Origin: Bacillus paramycoides
GTDB lineage: Bacteria > Bacillota > Bacilli > Bacillales > Bacillaceae_G
Direction of reading: 5' to 3'
DNA length: 61,955 bases
Assembly (NCBI RefSeq): GCF_001884235.1
Contig: NZ_MAOI01000087.1
Location: forward strand, 1-61,955
The notes beneath the pieces were generated by a model. It searched no databases, had not been told where the DNA came from, and worked only from the letters and a program-made list of their open reading frames with translations. Position numbers and translations under genes: made by a program. Below, in pieces: positions 9,190 through 17,833 of the stretch; position 1 is the stretch's first letter, and each line of letters starts with the position of its first letter.

Positions 9190-9858
9190 TTAGGCAGCCT
9201 TCTCTGCTTTAAATATCCATTGTTGAAAAATTGGTTGATAATTTGGTATCATCCACCCCAAAATTTTGCCGATAAAATAGGCGGCAATTATTGTACCGAT
9301 TCCGATTGAGCCTAATGATTGAATGAAAATTACACAGATTGCACCAGCCACACAAATATTTATTAAATCGCTTAAAATTTTTGCTTTACCGAATTTCAAA
9401 TTAAACTTTTCACTAATTGCATAAGTTAACGCATCGTACGGCATTAATGGAAGTTTCGCTGTTGTATAGCCCATTAAACCGACCGCTATAACAAATAAAC
9501 TAACAATTAAATATACAATTCGAGCAAAGATGGTTTCAGGTGTAGGGAAAAGTTGTACAATAAAGAGCGTTGCATCCATGAAGAATCCAAATAAAAACGA
9601 AATGATAAATTGACCTGCAAGTTCATTTAACTCCATTCGTTTACTTAATATTACTTGAATAATAATATATAATACATTTGCAAGCGCCATTGTCACACCA
9701 ACCGATAAACCAAGCGTTAGCGTACTTGCATATGCTAATGAGGACACAGGCGATACCCCAAATCCTGCTTGAATCGACAGGCTAATGCCAATCGACATAA
9801 TAAATAACCCGAGCACGTACAAGATGATACGCTTCGAGGTTCTGTTCCAATGATTCAT
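9190..9858 (-). CDS. yczE: YczE-like integral membrane protein
   Basis: The 222-residue protein has about five to six hydrophobic helices and the family features GFGVSPVSSLAYA near the N-terminus and KLPLMPYDALTYAISE in the second half. This matches the YczE/YyaS membrane family of unknown biochemical role. I choose the ATG at 9858 (MNHWNRTSKR) preceded by a GGAAGTGAGAG tract; a GTG four codons earlier is possible. It is divergent from a lysR copy that is now dead. Its 5' end was duplicated with that regulator and reappears at 12158-12219. Confidence 0.8.
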   Translation of the reverse strand: MNHWNRTSKRIILYVLGLFIMSIGISLSIQAGFGVSPVSSLAYASTLTLGLSVGVTMALANVLYIIIQVILSKRMELNELAGQFIISFLFGFFMDATLFIVQLFPTPETIFARIVYLIVSLFVIAVGLMGYTTAKLPLMPYDALTYAISEKFNLKFGKAKILSDLINICVAGAICVIFIQSLGSIGIGTIIAAYFIGKILGWMIPNYQPIFQQWIFKAEKAA

Positions 9859-10308
9859 AATATCTCTCACTTCCTACTTAATTATTATTAATATAAACAC
9901 TATAGGTATAGAATTAAGTATAACGTCAAATTCAAGATATGAAAAATATATATATGATAAACTAATCATATCAAAAAACATATAATGGAGAGATGAAATC
10001 GATTTTCGACAATTATATTACTTTAAAGAAATTGTGAAACAAGGCAGTATTTCTAAAGCAGCAGAAGTGCTCCATATCGCGCAGCCGCCGCTTAGTCAGT
10101 TGTTAAAAAAGCTTGAAAATGATCTTGGCACAACTTTAATTCATCGATATCGTCAAAAATGGGAGCTTACAGAAACAGGTGAAATACTATACCAATATGC
10201 CAATCAAATGCTATTGCAAATTCCAGATGTAAAGCAGCGAATTCAAGAAATTGAACAAGGTATAGGAGGAACAATAAGTATCGATGTATCGTCTATATGT
10301 TCGAATAT
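9803..10308. repeat. ~505-bp direct repeat, copy 1
   Basis: It contains the 5' end of the yczE-like gene, the divergent intergenic region and the first ~310 bp of a lysR gene. It matches 12158-12663 in the same orientation at roughly 90 percent by eye. Confidence 0.85.
9998..10308 (+). pseudogene. Dead lysR copy: lost start codon, truncated
   Basis: This is a copy of the first ~104 codons of the LysR gene at 12351. Its start codon has changed from ATG to ATC at 9998-10000, and homology ends after codon ~103, where unrelated AT-rich sequence follows. Only the winged-helix DNA-binding domain and linker would be encoded. Downstream in-frame starts such as the ATG at 10034 lack a ribosome binding site. 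Confidence 0.85.
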
Positions 10309-10487
10309 AATTGTAATCCTTTACAATCTTTTGATAATTTTAACATTAAATAATTATTTTCATTTTTTCTTTAATGGAGAATATAGGTTATTTACTAAAT
10401 GATAAACCTAAATGCTTATGGCTTTTTACATTAGAGTTTATCGGATTTAATTCTAAATATTTTAATTTCAGTAAAGTTCTTATAAAC

Positions 10488-10517
10488 AAAAAAAACGACC
10501 CAAACCTGAGTCGTCTT
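10488..10517 (-). terminator. Terminator of the AraC fragment
   Basis: On the minus strand, ACGACTC / GGGTCGT (one wobble) is followed by eight Ts directly downstream of the araC-type fragment. Confidence 0.7.
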
Positions 10518-10522
10518 AAAAC

Positions 10523-10831
10523 TTATCTATTAATCAACCGATTCCGAAACTGCTTCGGTGATTCATTCGTATACTTCTTAAATACCCAACTAAAATAATT
10601 CGAATCATTAAAACATATCTCTGCCAAACTGGAAAAATTATCTTTCAAATCACAATCTAAATTATTTAAGAGTTGTTTCTCACTGATTTTAAAATATCCC
10701 CAGTAATTCCTAAAAATAATAATGGTAAACGTTACGTCATTACTAAATGAAGGCAATATCAGGATATTGCATATGAACAAGACTAAGCATATAACCAGAA
10801 ATATGGTAATGTGATTTTTAATCTTGCTCAT
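10523..10831 (-). pseudogene. C-terminal fragment of an AraC-family regulator
   Basis: The last ~35 residues (LAEICFNDSNYFSWVFKKYT, then NESPKQFRNRL) match the second helix-turn-helix of AraC/XylS regulators. One residue is missing compared with the usual ICGFNDSNYF. The upstream part is hydrophobic and unrelated to AraC proteins. It probably reflects a deletion fusion. It is followed by its own terminator and preceded by the alcohol dehydrogenase on the same strand. Confidence 0.6.
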
Positions 10832-10851
10832 AAATGGCAGAATATCCGCCT

Positions 10852-11940
10852 TTAGCTAATTTTTACAATTGGTTTGATTACCAAGCCTTTTTTAGAATCT
10901 TCAAATGCCGTATTTATATCAGTAAAGTCATAGAATTTCACTAATTTATCAAATGGAAACAACCCTATTTTATAATATTCAATTAATTCAGGAATAAACA
11001 CTTGAGGTACTGCATCTCCTTCAACGACTCCAACCATTGTTTTTCCTTCTACCATAATATCATCATTAACATTAATATTCATCTCAGGTGTTATTCCAAC
11101 AATCGCTAATTGACCAAGCGGACGAAGTGCTCGAAGACCTTGACGAACCACAATTGGTACACCTGTAGTGTCAACACCATAATGTGCACCGCCATTCGTA
11201 ATTTCTTTAATCTTTTCTATTACATCCTCATTACTACTGTTAATAACATGTGTTGCTCCCAATTCTTTTGCAACCTCTAAACGACTATCATGGATATCTA
11301 CAGCAATGATATTTTTACATCCTGTTATTTTAGCTGCCATGATTGCACTTAAACCTACTGCACCAGTACCATAAACAGCAATGGAAGATCCAAATTTCGG
11401 TTTTAGTCGATTTAATACTGTTCCACTACCTGTTTGAATCCCACATCCTAAAGGTCCTAACAAAGCTAAATCAACATCCTTATCCACTTTTACAACATTT
11501 CTCTCATTTGCCACGGCATACGTACTAAAAGAAGATTGTCCAAAGAATGTAGAAAGTTCGGTATCATGTTGAAATAAACGATGCGTCCCATCTTCCATTT
11601 TACCGCTAAAATTTAATTCATTTAACTTGAAACAAACAGTTGGATGGCCTGTCAAGCAGTTTTCACAATGTCCGCAAGAAGAAAAAGATAAAACAACATG
11701 ATCTCCTGGCTGAACCGTTTTAACACCTTCTCCTACTTTTTCAACGATTCCAGACCCCTCATGTCCTAATACAGCTGGATATGGTATCATTCCCTGATCA
11801 CGAGCAAATGCATCTGTATGACATACACCAGAAGCAACTATTTTAATTAAGACCTCATTTGCTTTTGGCTCAGATAATTCCACCTCTTCAATTTTGAATT
11901 CTTCTTCCTTACTATGAGTAACAGCTGCTTTAATTTTCAT
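10852..11940 (-). CDS. Zinc-dependent aryl/benzyl-type alcohol dehydrogenase
   Basis: This 362-residue MDR alcohol dehydrogenase oxidises or reduces an alcohol/aldehyde pair with NAD(H). The catalytic zinc ligands are in GVCHTD, GHEGSG and LGPLGCGIQTG. The structural zinc lobe is CGHCENCLTGHPTVC, and the Rossmann motif is GTGAVGLSAIMAAK. The arrangement resembles aryl-alcohol dehydrogenases. An AGGAG site precedes the ATG. The gene is the only intact gene in the 1.85-kb insert between the two lysR repeats, so it seems to have arrived with that insertion. Confidence 0.92.
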   Translation of the reverse strand: MKIKAAVTHSKEEEFKIEEVELSEPKANEVLIKIVASGVCHTDAFARDQGMIPYPAVLGHEGSGIVEKVGEGVKTVQPGDHVVLSFSSCGHCENCLTGHPTVCFKLNELNFSGKMEDGTHRLFQHDTELSTFFGQSSFSTYAVANERNVVKVDKDVDLALLGPLGCGIQTGSGTVLNRLKPKFGSSIAVYGTGAVGLSAIMAAKITGCKNIIAVDIHDSRLEVAKELGATHVINSSNEDVIEKIKEITNGGAHYGVDTTGVPIVVRQGLRALRPLGQLAIVGITPEMNINVNDDIMVEGKTMVGVVEGDAVPQVFIPELIEYYKIGLFPFDKLVKFYDFTDINTAFEDSKKGLVIKPIVKIS

Positions 11941-12042
11941 ATGATGTTCATCTCCTAAATTTCATAATTTAGCCACAAATTTTTTTAAGGCATTAAAACC
12001 TAACATTTATGGTACTTTTAGTAATGGATTAACATTTTCCGT

Positions 12043-12145
12043 TTACTCGGCGGCGGTTGCGAAATATCCTTGCTGCACAGCTTGTTTCACTCACTCCACT
12101 AGCGGAGTGCCGGGAACGGCAGTACGCATTTCATCAACGACTTGT
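12043..12145 (-). pseudogene. Unrecognised GC-richer gene 3' remnant
   Basis: On the minus strand a frame reads VVDEMRTAVPGTPLVE, a TGA stop, then VKQAVQQGYFATAAE before a TAA. The codons are GC-richer than the neighbours. It is a C-terminal remnant of an unidentified protein, lying directly against the second 505-bp repeat. Confidence 0.4.
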
Positions 12146-12157
12146 TCTGGTTTTTAG

Positions 12158-12663
12158 TATAACCCGAGCACGCCAAGATGAAACGCTTCAAGGTTCTGTT
12201 CCAATGATTCATAATATCTCTCGCTTCCTAGTTAATATTATTAATATAAACACTATAGCTACAGGATTAAATATAACGCCAAATTCAAGATATGAAAAAT
12301 ATATATATGATAAACTAATCATATCAAAAAACATATAATGGAGAGATGAAATGGATTTTCGACAATTACATTACTTTAAAGAAATTGTGAAACAAGGAAG
12401 TATTTCTAAAGCAGCAGAAGTGCTCCATATCGCGCAGCCGCCGCTTAGTCAGTTGTTAAAAAAACTTGAAAATGATCTTGGCACAACTTTAATTCATCGA
12501 TATCGTCAAAAATGGGAGCTTACAGAATCAGGTGAAATACTATACCAATATGCCAATCAAATGCTAATGCAAATTCAAGATGTAAAGCAGCAAATTCAAG
12601 AAATTGAACAAGGTATAGGAGGAACAGTAAGTATCGGTGTATCGTCTACATGTTCGAATATGC
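12158..12663. repeat. ~505-bp direct repeat, copy 2
   Basis: It matches 9803-10308. It carries a non-functional 5' scrap of the yczE-like gene (minus strand, 12158-12219), the intergenic region, and the 5' part of the intact lysR. Confidence 0.85.
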
Positions 12664-13226
12664 TCATTGACTATGTAAGTACGTTTAGAACACAATACCC
12701 AAATGTTAAAATAAATATAGTAACAGGAAATTCAGAAGAATTATTAAAAAGACTAGAACAAAGAGAAATTGATGTTGCCTTACTTTTACGATTGGGCAAT
12801 AGTGCAGAATATGAGATGAAAATATTAAAAAAACAACCAACAGCTGTGATTATCCCAACAAGTTGGGCAACATCGTTTTCATCACAGCATGTGACGATTG
12901 AACAGATTGCGCATTTCCCATTCATTATGCTAGGAGCAATGGAAGGGCTCTCCTTCAATGAAGACCTCTTCAAAGCGTTTGATGAACATCAAGTCAAGCC
13001 AAATATCATTATCGAGTGTAAAGATATAAGGATGGTGGTAGCACTTGTTAGTAGAGGACTAGGATTATCTGTTATTCCAAGAATGGAGTACACATCATCA
13101 TTTTTAGAACATACAACGCTTTTTGAATTGAAACAATTTGATTTTCATCTAGAGCCTGTAATAGTAAAATTAAAAGACCAAATAATTTCCAAAGTAGCAT
13201 CTCAATTTTGGGAAATGGTTGATTAG
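12351..13226 (+). CDS. LysR-family transcriptional regulator
   Basis: The 291-residue protein has a typical LysR architecture: an N-terminal winged helix-turn-helix (QGSISKAAEVLHIAQPPLSQ, then LENDLGTTLIHR), a linker helix to about residue 90, then a two-lobed effector-binding domain ending with GLGLSVIPRM. GGAGAG precedes the ATG. The region upstream carries the control sequences duplicated from the yczE/lysR divergent promoter. Its original target is probably the yczE-like gene, from which the duplication has separated it by about 2.5 kb. Effector unknown. Confidence 0.93.
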   Translation: MDFRQLHYFKEIVKQGSISKAAEVLHIAQPPLSQLLKKLENDLGTTLIHRYRQKWELTESGEILYQYANQMLMQIQDVKQQIQEIEQGIGGTVSIGVSSTCSNMLIDYVSTFRTQYPNVKINIVTGNSEELLKRLEQREIDVALLLRLGNSAEYEMKILKKQPTAVIIPTSWATSFSSQHVTIEQIAHFPFIMLGAMEGLSFNEDLFKAFDEHQVKPNIIIECKDIRMVVALVSRGLGLSVIPRMEYTSSFLEHTTLFELKQFDFHLEPVIVKLKDQIISKVASQFWEMVD

Positions 13227-13424
13227 GAGATGTGAACAAAGCAAAGATAGCCTTCAATCAAGTAATATAGACATCGTCCGAAAAATGTAGGTGAGTTTTA
13301 ATTTTTAACTTAATGAGCAAGTTGTTTTACTAGAAAGTGCGCATCTTGTTCTGTTATTCCGATTGATATTATGCCGTTTCAAAAAATAACATATGATATT
13401 TTTTACTCATCAGTTAGTAAACGA

Positions 13425-13462
13425 GTGTTATCATTTTTCGCAGAAATGATAGCACTTTTTTC
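13425..13462 (+). terminator. Rho-independent terminator
   Basis: A 12-bp stem (GTGTTATCATTT / AAATGATAGCAC, one wobble) with a 7-nt loop is followed by TTTTTTC. It is about 200 bp after lysR and overlaps the edge of an IS6 remnant. Confidence 0.75.
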
Positions 13463-13575
13463 TTTTTGTTAATTGCTTCTTTTTCATTCTTGCTCAGATA
13501 AAAATCGATGGTATTTTCTTCAGAATCCAAGGCACGATACAGGTACATCCATTGACCTTTGACGTTTACAAATAA
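13456..13575 (-). pseudogene. IS6/IS240-family transposase remnant
   Basis: On the minus strand the frame reads NVKGQWMYLYRALDSEENTI, then DFYLSKNEKEA, a recognisable internal piece of IS6-family transposases. Both ends are lost. Confidence 0.65.
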
Positions 13576-13613
13576 ACATAGAGAAAAAATTTTGTTTTGG
13601 GGTATTTTCTTTT

Positions 13614-13642
13614 CTTAGCTTGATGGCGATGGAGGGACCCCC
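13614..13642 (-). mobile_element. Solo IS231/IS4-like end next to a GGG/CCC target
   Basis: CTTAGCTTGATGGCGATGG is an inward-to-outward IS231-like terminal repeat (complement begins CCATCGCCATCAAGCTAAG) directly followed by GAGGGACCCCC. That resembles the GGG(N5)CCC target preferred by IS231. The relic would extend leftward, but no transposase is left. Confidence 0.4.
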
Positions 13643-13762
13643 TTCACTGATTAAAGTTTCACTTTATAAATGAATAAATACTGTGTTTTATGAGGGAGCT
13701 GTTAAAGGGGTATCCTTTTTTTGTGTCAATTTTAAAAACGTATTTCACTATCTTAAATAGTT

Positions 13763-13800
13763 TTGAACAAAATTTCATAACTATATTTACAATTGTTCAA
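13763..13800. promoter_or_regulatory. Candidate DeoR-type operator upstream of deoC
   Basis: TTGAACAAAATTTCATAA contains the near-palindrome TGAA-N6-TTCA. A further half-site TTGTTCAA follows, so that TTGAACA and TGTTCAA form an inverted pair. B. subtilis DeoR is known to bind a similar palindrome with an extra half-site before its deoC operon. The match is from memory of that operator. Confidence 0.45.
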
Positions 13801-13846
13801 ACCGGAGTTAGAATGAAGTTGTTAAAAGATATGAGGAGTGAAGAAA

Positions 13847-14518
13847 ATGAACATTGCAAAGTTAATTGATCATACAGTTTTGAAACCAGATACTAAGAAA
13901 GAAGATGTTATGAAAGTTTTAGAAGAAGCAAAGAAATATAATTTCGCTTCTGTTTGTATTAATCCTACATGGGTAAAATTAGCTGCAGAAGAATTAACAG
14001 GCCATGATGTTGATGTTTGTACAGTTATTGGATTCCCCTTAGGTGCAAATACAACTGAGACAAAAGTATTTGAAACGAAAGATGCTATCGTAAAAGGTGC
14101 AACTGAAGTTGATATGGTAATCAACGTAGGTGCTTTAAAAGATGGCGACAACGAATTCGTTGAAAAAGACATTTATGAAGTAGTACAAGCAGCAAAAGGA
14201 AAAGCTCTTGTAAAAGTAATCATTGAAACTTGCCTTCTAACAGATGAAGAAAAAGTTCGTGCTTGTGAATTATCAGTAAAAGCTGGCGCTGATTTCGTAA
14301 AAACTTCAACTGGATTCTCAACTGGCGGAGCAACTGCTGAAGATATCGCATTAATGCGTAAAACAGTAGGACCAAACGTTGGTGTAAAAGCATCTGGTGG
14401 TGTTCGTATACGTGAAGATGCAGACAAAATGATTGAAGCTGGAGCTTCTAGAATTGGCGCAAGTGCAAGTGTTGCAATCGTATTAGATGACAAAAATGGC
14501 ATTTCAGATAATTACTAA
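13847..14518 (+). CDS. deoC: Deoxyribose-phosphate aldolase
   Basis: DeoC cleaves 2-deoxyribose 5-phosphate to acetaldehyde and glyceraldehyde 3-phosphate in deoxynucleoside catabolism. The 223-residue protein has the family start [15 protein letters not shown]. It has the Asp in [12 protein letters not shown] (Asp89), the Schiff-base Lys in [14 protein letters not shown] (Lys152) and the phosphate-binding end [10 protein letters not shown] start at 13847 because GAGGAG lies 9 nt upstream; a GTG three codons earlier sits inside the ribosome binding site. It precedes deoD on the same strand with a 185-bp gap. Confidence 0.97.
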   Translation: MNIAKLIDHTVLKPDTKKEDVMKVLEEAKKYNFASVCINPTWVKLAAEELTGHDVDVCTVIGFPLGANTTETKVFETKDAIVKGATEVDMVINVGALKDGDNEFVEKDIYEVVQAAKGKALVKVIIETCLLTDEEKVRACELSVKAGADFVKTSTGFSTGGATAEDIALMRKTVGPNVGVKASGGVRIREDADKMIEAGASRIGASASVAIVLDDKNGISDNY

Positions 14519-14703
14519 TCAATAAAAGCTAGAAAGAAATTGGGGGAAACCAGTTTTTTTTCCTAATTGTGAAAACGAATACATTTTAATAAAGAAATAA
14601 ATTGTACAGATTACTCGATATGTGAAACGAATAAGAATTTTAGTTGGATTATAGTTCTTGATGGTTGAGTAAATTAAAAAAATAGAAATGGAGAGATTAT
14701 AAT

Positions 14704-15414
14704 ATGACAACAGCTCATAATACCGCGAAAGTTGGAGAAATTGCAAAAACAGTTTTAATGCCAGGAGATCCGCTACGTGCGAAATATATTGCGGAAACAT
14801 ATCTAGAAAATCCAGTGCAGTTTAATAGTGTACGTAACATGTTTGGTTATACAGGAACTTATAAAGGAAAACAAATATCTGTAATGGGATCAGGTATGGG
14901 GATGGCAAGTATTGGAATCTACTCATACGAACTATATAAATTTTATGATGTAGAAAATATTATCCGTGTTGGTAGTGCAGGAGCTTATACAGAAGAACTA
15001 AACATACATGATATTGTGCTTGTAGATAGTGCATGGAGTGAATCAACATTTGCAAAGGCTCAAGCAGGAGTAAATGGTGATATTCAGCTTCCTAGTGAGT
15101 TATTAACGCAGAAAATTGAAGATACTGCAAATCGCATTCATTCTCCTATTGTTAGAGGTAGAATTCATTCAAGTGATGTATTTTATCATGAAACTAATGT
15201 TCCAAATCATGTTGATTTTTATAATGAACATAATTGTATTTGTACAGAAATGGAAAGCTATGCATTATTCCATACTGCAAGAATATTAGGAAAACAAGCG
15301 GCGTGTATACTAACTATCTCAGATTCTTTAGTAACCCATGAGCAAATTAGTGCTGAAGCAAGGCAAACATCATTCGATAAAATGATGAAAATTGCATTAG
15401 AGGCTTGTTTGTAA
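14704..15414 (+). CDS. deoD: Purine nucleoside phosphorylase, DeoD type
   Basis: This enzyme phosphorolyses purine (deoxy)nucleosides to a free base and (deoxy)ribose 1-phosphate. The 236-residue length and the motifs VLMPGDPLRAKYIAE, GSGMGMASIGIYSYEL, IIRVGSAGAYTE, CTEMESYALF and ISDSLVTHE (catalytic Asp) define the hexameric DeoD family. The sequence differs clearly from the usual B. cereus DeoD as I remember it, so it is probably a second, acquired paralogue. With deoC it makes a short nucleoside-salvage unit, although no phosphopentomutase or nucleoside transporter is beside them. Confidence 0.95.
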   Translation: MTTAHNTAKVGEIAKTVLMPGDPLRAKYIAETYLENPVQFNSVRNMFGYTGTYKGKQISVMGSGMGMASIGIYSYELYKFYDVENIIRVGSAGAYTEELNIHDIVLVDSAWSESTFAKAQAGVNGDIQLPSELLTQKIEDTANRIHSPIVRGRIHSSDVFYHETNVPNHVDFYNEHNCICTEMESYALFHTARILGKQAACILTISDSLVTHEQISAEARQTSFDKMMKIALEACL

Positions 15415-15427
15415 AGTGTACAAATAT

Positions 15428-15471
15428 GAAATGTCAATAGATCCAAGAGTATGTATTGGCATTTCTATTTT
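15428..15471 (+). terminator. Terminator after deoD
   Basis: GAAATGTCAATA / TATTGGCATTTC (one mismatch) is followed by TATTTT, just downstream of the deoD stop codon. Confidence 0.7.
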
Positions 15472-15491
15472 GAAAATAGGAGCTTTTTTGA

Positions 15492-15673
15492 GTACCGCCA
15501 CATACCCATCAAGCTAATATTTGTAGTATCCACATATCCATCAACTTAAGAAAAATAAATGCACCAAAAATGAAAAAAAGAGCTGAATTCTCAGAGTAAC
15601 TATCTGTAGAAAAGGAACATTTTCATTTAGGGGATATATGAAAAACTTAGCTGGATAGTGGTGTGGCGGGACC
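15492..15673. mobile_element. IS231-like miniature element (~180 bp)
   Basis: The left end GTACCGCCACATACCCATCA, followed by AGCTAA, and the complement of the right end, GGTCCCGCCACACCACTATC then CAGCTAA, form imperfect inverted repeats of about 27 bp. A second, internal IS231-like end (CCACATATCCATCAACTTAA) begins at about 15530. There is no coding capacity. It looks like a MITE or nested solo ends of IS231-type elements. Confidence 0.5.
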
Positions 15674-15905
15674 TCTATAATGAGTGGGCGATTTTTTTGT
15701 AACAAAAAAGAAAAATCCCAGAGGTAAGTTGTTTTTGGTTGTTTATGAGAACGTTTCCTTTTCAAACATCATAAGAAGGAAAGAATAAAAATCGATACAA
15801 CTGTGCACAAGGGAGCCTCACATATGAAACAACAGGTGTAGAAATTACTGAAACTATCCTTCTACAAAAGGATCAATTGGTAGTTAAAGGCCAGACAATC
15901 ATGAA

Positions 15906-15925
15906 TCAGGGAGACAATTTCCTGA
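15906..15925. promoter_or_regulatory. Inverted repeat upstream of the MFS gene
   Basis: TCAGGGA-N6-TTCCTGA lies 26 bp before the start codon, where a repressor could block transcription or translation. A five-codon frame (MKQQV) lies just upstream and might be a leader peptide. No regulator is adjacent. Confidence 0.3.
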
Positions 15926-15950
15926 ACAACAAGAAAAGAGGAATATAGCA

Positions 15951-17339
15951 ATGTCTACCATTAATGAAAATGTGAGCATGAAGAAAACTCAGGAATATAG
16001 TGCTAAGAAAGCAGTACCCGTTATCTTACTGTTATTTCTATTATGTTTGGTAATTGACAATTCGTTTAAGATTATTTCTGTTGACATGGCAAAGGATTTT
16101 CACATTTCAGTGACAACAGTTAGCTGGCAAGCAACCCTAGCAGGACTTGTAATTGGAATTGGGGCAGTGGTTTACGCAACTTTAGCGGATTCTGTTAGTA
16201 TCAGAAAACTTTTTAGCATCGGTATTATTTTAATATGTGCTGGTTCAGCCATGGGGTATATTTTTCAACACTCGTTTTTACTAGTTGTTATCTCACGAAT
16301 TATCCAAACTGCCGGTCTAGCATCAGCTGAAACCTTATACGTGATATTTGTAACAAAACATTTACCTGCAAATGAACAAAAGAAATTCTTAGGATTAAGT
16401 ACAAGCGGTTTTGCTCTTTCACAGCTTATAGGTGCATTAACCGGAGGTTATGTTTCAACATATTTCCATTGGACAACTCTGTTTTTACTTTCTTTTGTAA
16501 CACTTTTCACCCTTCCTTTTATTTTAAAGTATCTTCCTAAGGAAGAAGTGAAAAACAGTAGTGTAGATGTATTAGGATTAGTTCTAGTTGGAGCCATTTC
16601 AGCATCCTTACTACTATATATTACCGATTTCAATTGGATTTACCTTCTGTTGTTTATTGTTGCAATTACCTTATTCCTTACTTATATCAGCAAGAACTCA
16701 AAAGCTTTTATCGGAATATCATTCTTTCAAAATAAACAGTTTATTTCATTGCTTGGAGTTGCTTTTATAATTTACTCTGTACAGTTAGCATATGTTTTCT
16801 TATTTCCATTCTTGCTGGAAAAGGTTTATGGTTTGAAGCTAGATACCATTTCACTATTATTGATTCCAGGCTATATAGCAGCTACTATAATCGGGGCTCT
16901 TTCTGGAAAAGTTGCGAAGGTTTTGGGAAGCAAGCAATGTATTACAATCGCTATGTCGAGCATTATAGTCAGCTTACTATTAGGCGGATTCTTTGTAAAA
17001 ACTTCTGTTGTTGTATTCATAATATCCATGATTTTATTCTCTAGTTCATTTGCATTCATGTATGCACCATTACTTGATTCTTGCATTTGTACAATTGAGA
17101 AAGAAAAAACAGGAACAGCAATCGGATTTTATAATTTAACACTTAGTGTCGCTATGTCAATCGGAATTGCCTATACAGCCGCAATGATGGACCATTCTGC
17201 AATGAGAACAAATTTACTAGGGCTTATAAGCAATCCAGATGCTTCTATGTTTAGTAACATCCTATTCATTCTCGCACTAATTACCCTGTTTAGTTTATCT
17301 ATATACTGGGTATTAGTAGGACGAAAAGCGACAAAATAG
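15951..17339 (+). CDS. MFS drug-efflux transporter (14-helix DHA2/TetL-like)
   Basis: The 462-residue membrane protein resembles the Tet(L)/Tet(K)-type 14-helix proton antiporters in layout. It has an early helix with a conserved Asp, a motif-A-like loop (YATLADSVSIRKLF), a motif-C-like segment (GFALSQLIGALTGGYV) in helix 5 and a long central loop. The exact substrate cannot be told; drug or tetracycline-class export is plausible. An AGAGGAA site lies 8 nt before the ATG. It stands alone between IS231-like debris on both sides (15492 and 17381), which suggests it was acquired. Confidence 0.85.
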   Translation: MSTINENVSMKKTQEYSAKKAVPVILLLFLLCLVIDNSFKIISVDMAKDFHISVTTVSWQATLAGLVIGIGAVVYATLADSVSIRKLFSIGIILICAGSAMGYIFQHSFLLVVISRIIQTAGLASAETLYVIFVTKHLPANEQKKFLGLSTSGFALSQLIGALTGGYVSTYFHWTTLFLLSFVTLFTLPFILKYLPKEEVKNSSVDVLGLVLVGAISASLLLYITDFNWIYLLLFIVAITLFLTYISKNSKAFIGISFFQNKQFISLLGVAFIIYSVQLAYVFLFPFLLEKVYGLKLDTISLLLIPGYIAATIIGALSGKVAKVLGSKQCITIAMSSIIVSLLLGGFFVKTSVVVFIISMILFSSSFAFMYAPLLDSCICTIEKEKTGTAIGFYNLTLSVAMSIGIAYTAAMMDHSAMRTNLLGLISNPDASMFSNILFILALITLFSLSIYWVLVGRKATK

Positions 17340-17380
17340 ATGTATAAAAATCTTTAAATGATTTTTTCATGTTAGAACTC

Positions 17381-17406
17381 CATATCCCATTGCTATCAAG
17401 CTAAGC
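17381..17406 (+). mobile_element. Solo IS231-like end
   Basis: CATATCCCATTGCTATCAAG followed by CTAAG resembles the IS231-type end seen at 15492 and 52170, and sits exactly at the start of an amidohydrolase fragment. Confidence 0.3.
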
Positions 17407-17410
17407 ATTG

Positions 17411-17554
17411 GTGAAAAAAGTATACGCAGCTATTGATGCTTATACAATTAAGCCTGCCAAATCATTAGGTCTTGATAGTAAAACTGGTTCAATCGAGCTA
17501 GGAAAATCAGCTAAAGCTAATCTATTTTGTTTAGTGCATGGAGAAACTATCTAA
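17411..17554 (+). pseudogene. Amidohydrolase C-terminal remnant
   Basis: The frame reads VKKVYAAIDAYTIKPAKSLG, then LDSKTGSIELGKSAKANLF, and ends at TAA. That is the typical C-terminal stretch of metal-dependent amidohydrolases (AxxxxTxNPAxxLGL followed by GSIExGKxAD). The catalytic barrel is missing. Confidence 0.55.
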
Positions 17555-17557
17555 TTG

Positions 17558-17597
17558 AAAAAAGAGAGTGCCTTTTGGGAAAAGGGACTCTCTTTTC
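17558..17597 (+). terminator. Strong terminator after the amidohydrolase remnant
   Basis: AAAGAGAGTGCCTTTT and AAAAGGGACTCTCTTTT form a long stem with a 3-nt loop and a T-rich tail. Confidence 0.85.
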
Positions 17598-17610
17598 GTG
17601 TTTATTTTAT

Positions 17611-17722
17611 AGAAGAGAAGTTAGAGAAACGAGATCAGTTATTGCTTGAAAACATTAGAGATATGCAGAATTAATATCAGAAACAAAAATGGAAAGGCTT
17701 TTTCGGTTTGTTTAAAAATTAG
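17611..17722 (+). pseudogene. C-terminal tail of a MerR-like/DUF3967-type protein
   Basis: The frame reads EEKLEKRDQLLLENIRDMQN, a TAA, then YQKQKWKGFFGLFKN and a stop. This coiled-coil plus Trp/Phe-rich ending is typical of DUF3967-containing MerR-like proteins carried on B. cereus-group plasmids and phages. Only the tail is present, and it contains a stop. Confidence 0.4.
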
Positions 17723-17833
17723 ATGTGGGTGCTATTCTTTGTAAGGTTCTAAGGTGGGTGTTTTTGCCCATCCCTCCGAAAAGTAGGAATAAGGGTAATA
17801 AGACAAACCATTATTTTAGTAAGGTGGCAAAAA

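Noticed and set aside
13870-14502. Two minus-strand frames opposite deoC
   Set aside because: Antisense shadows caused by the codon bias of deoC.
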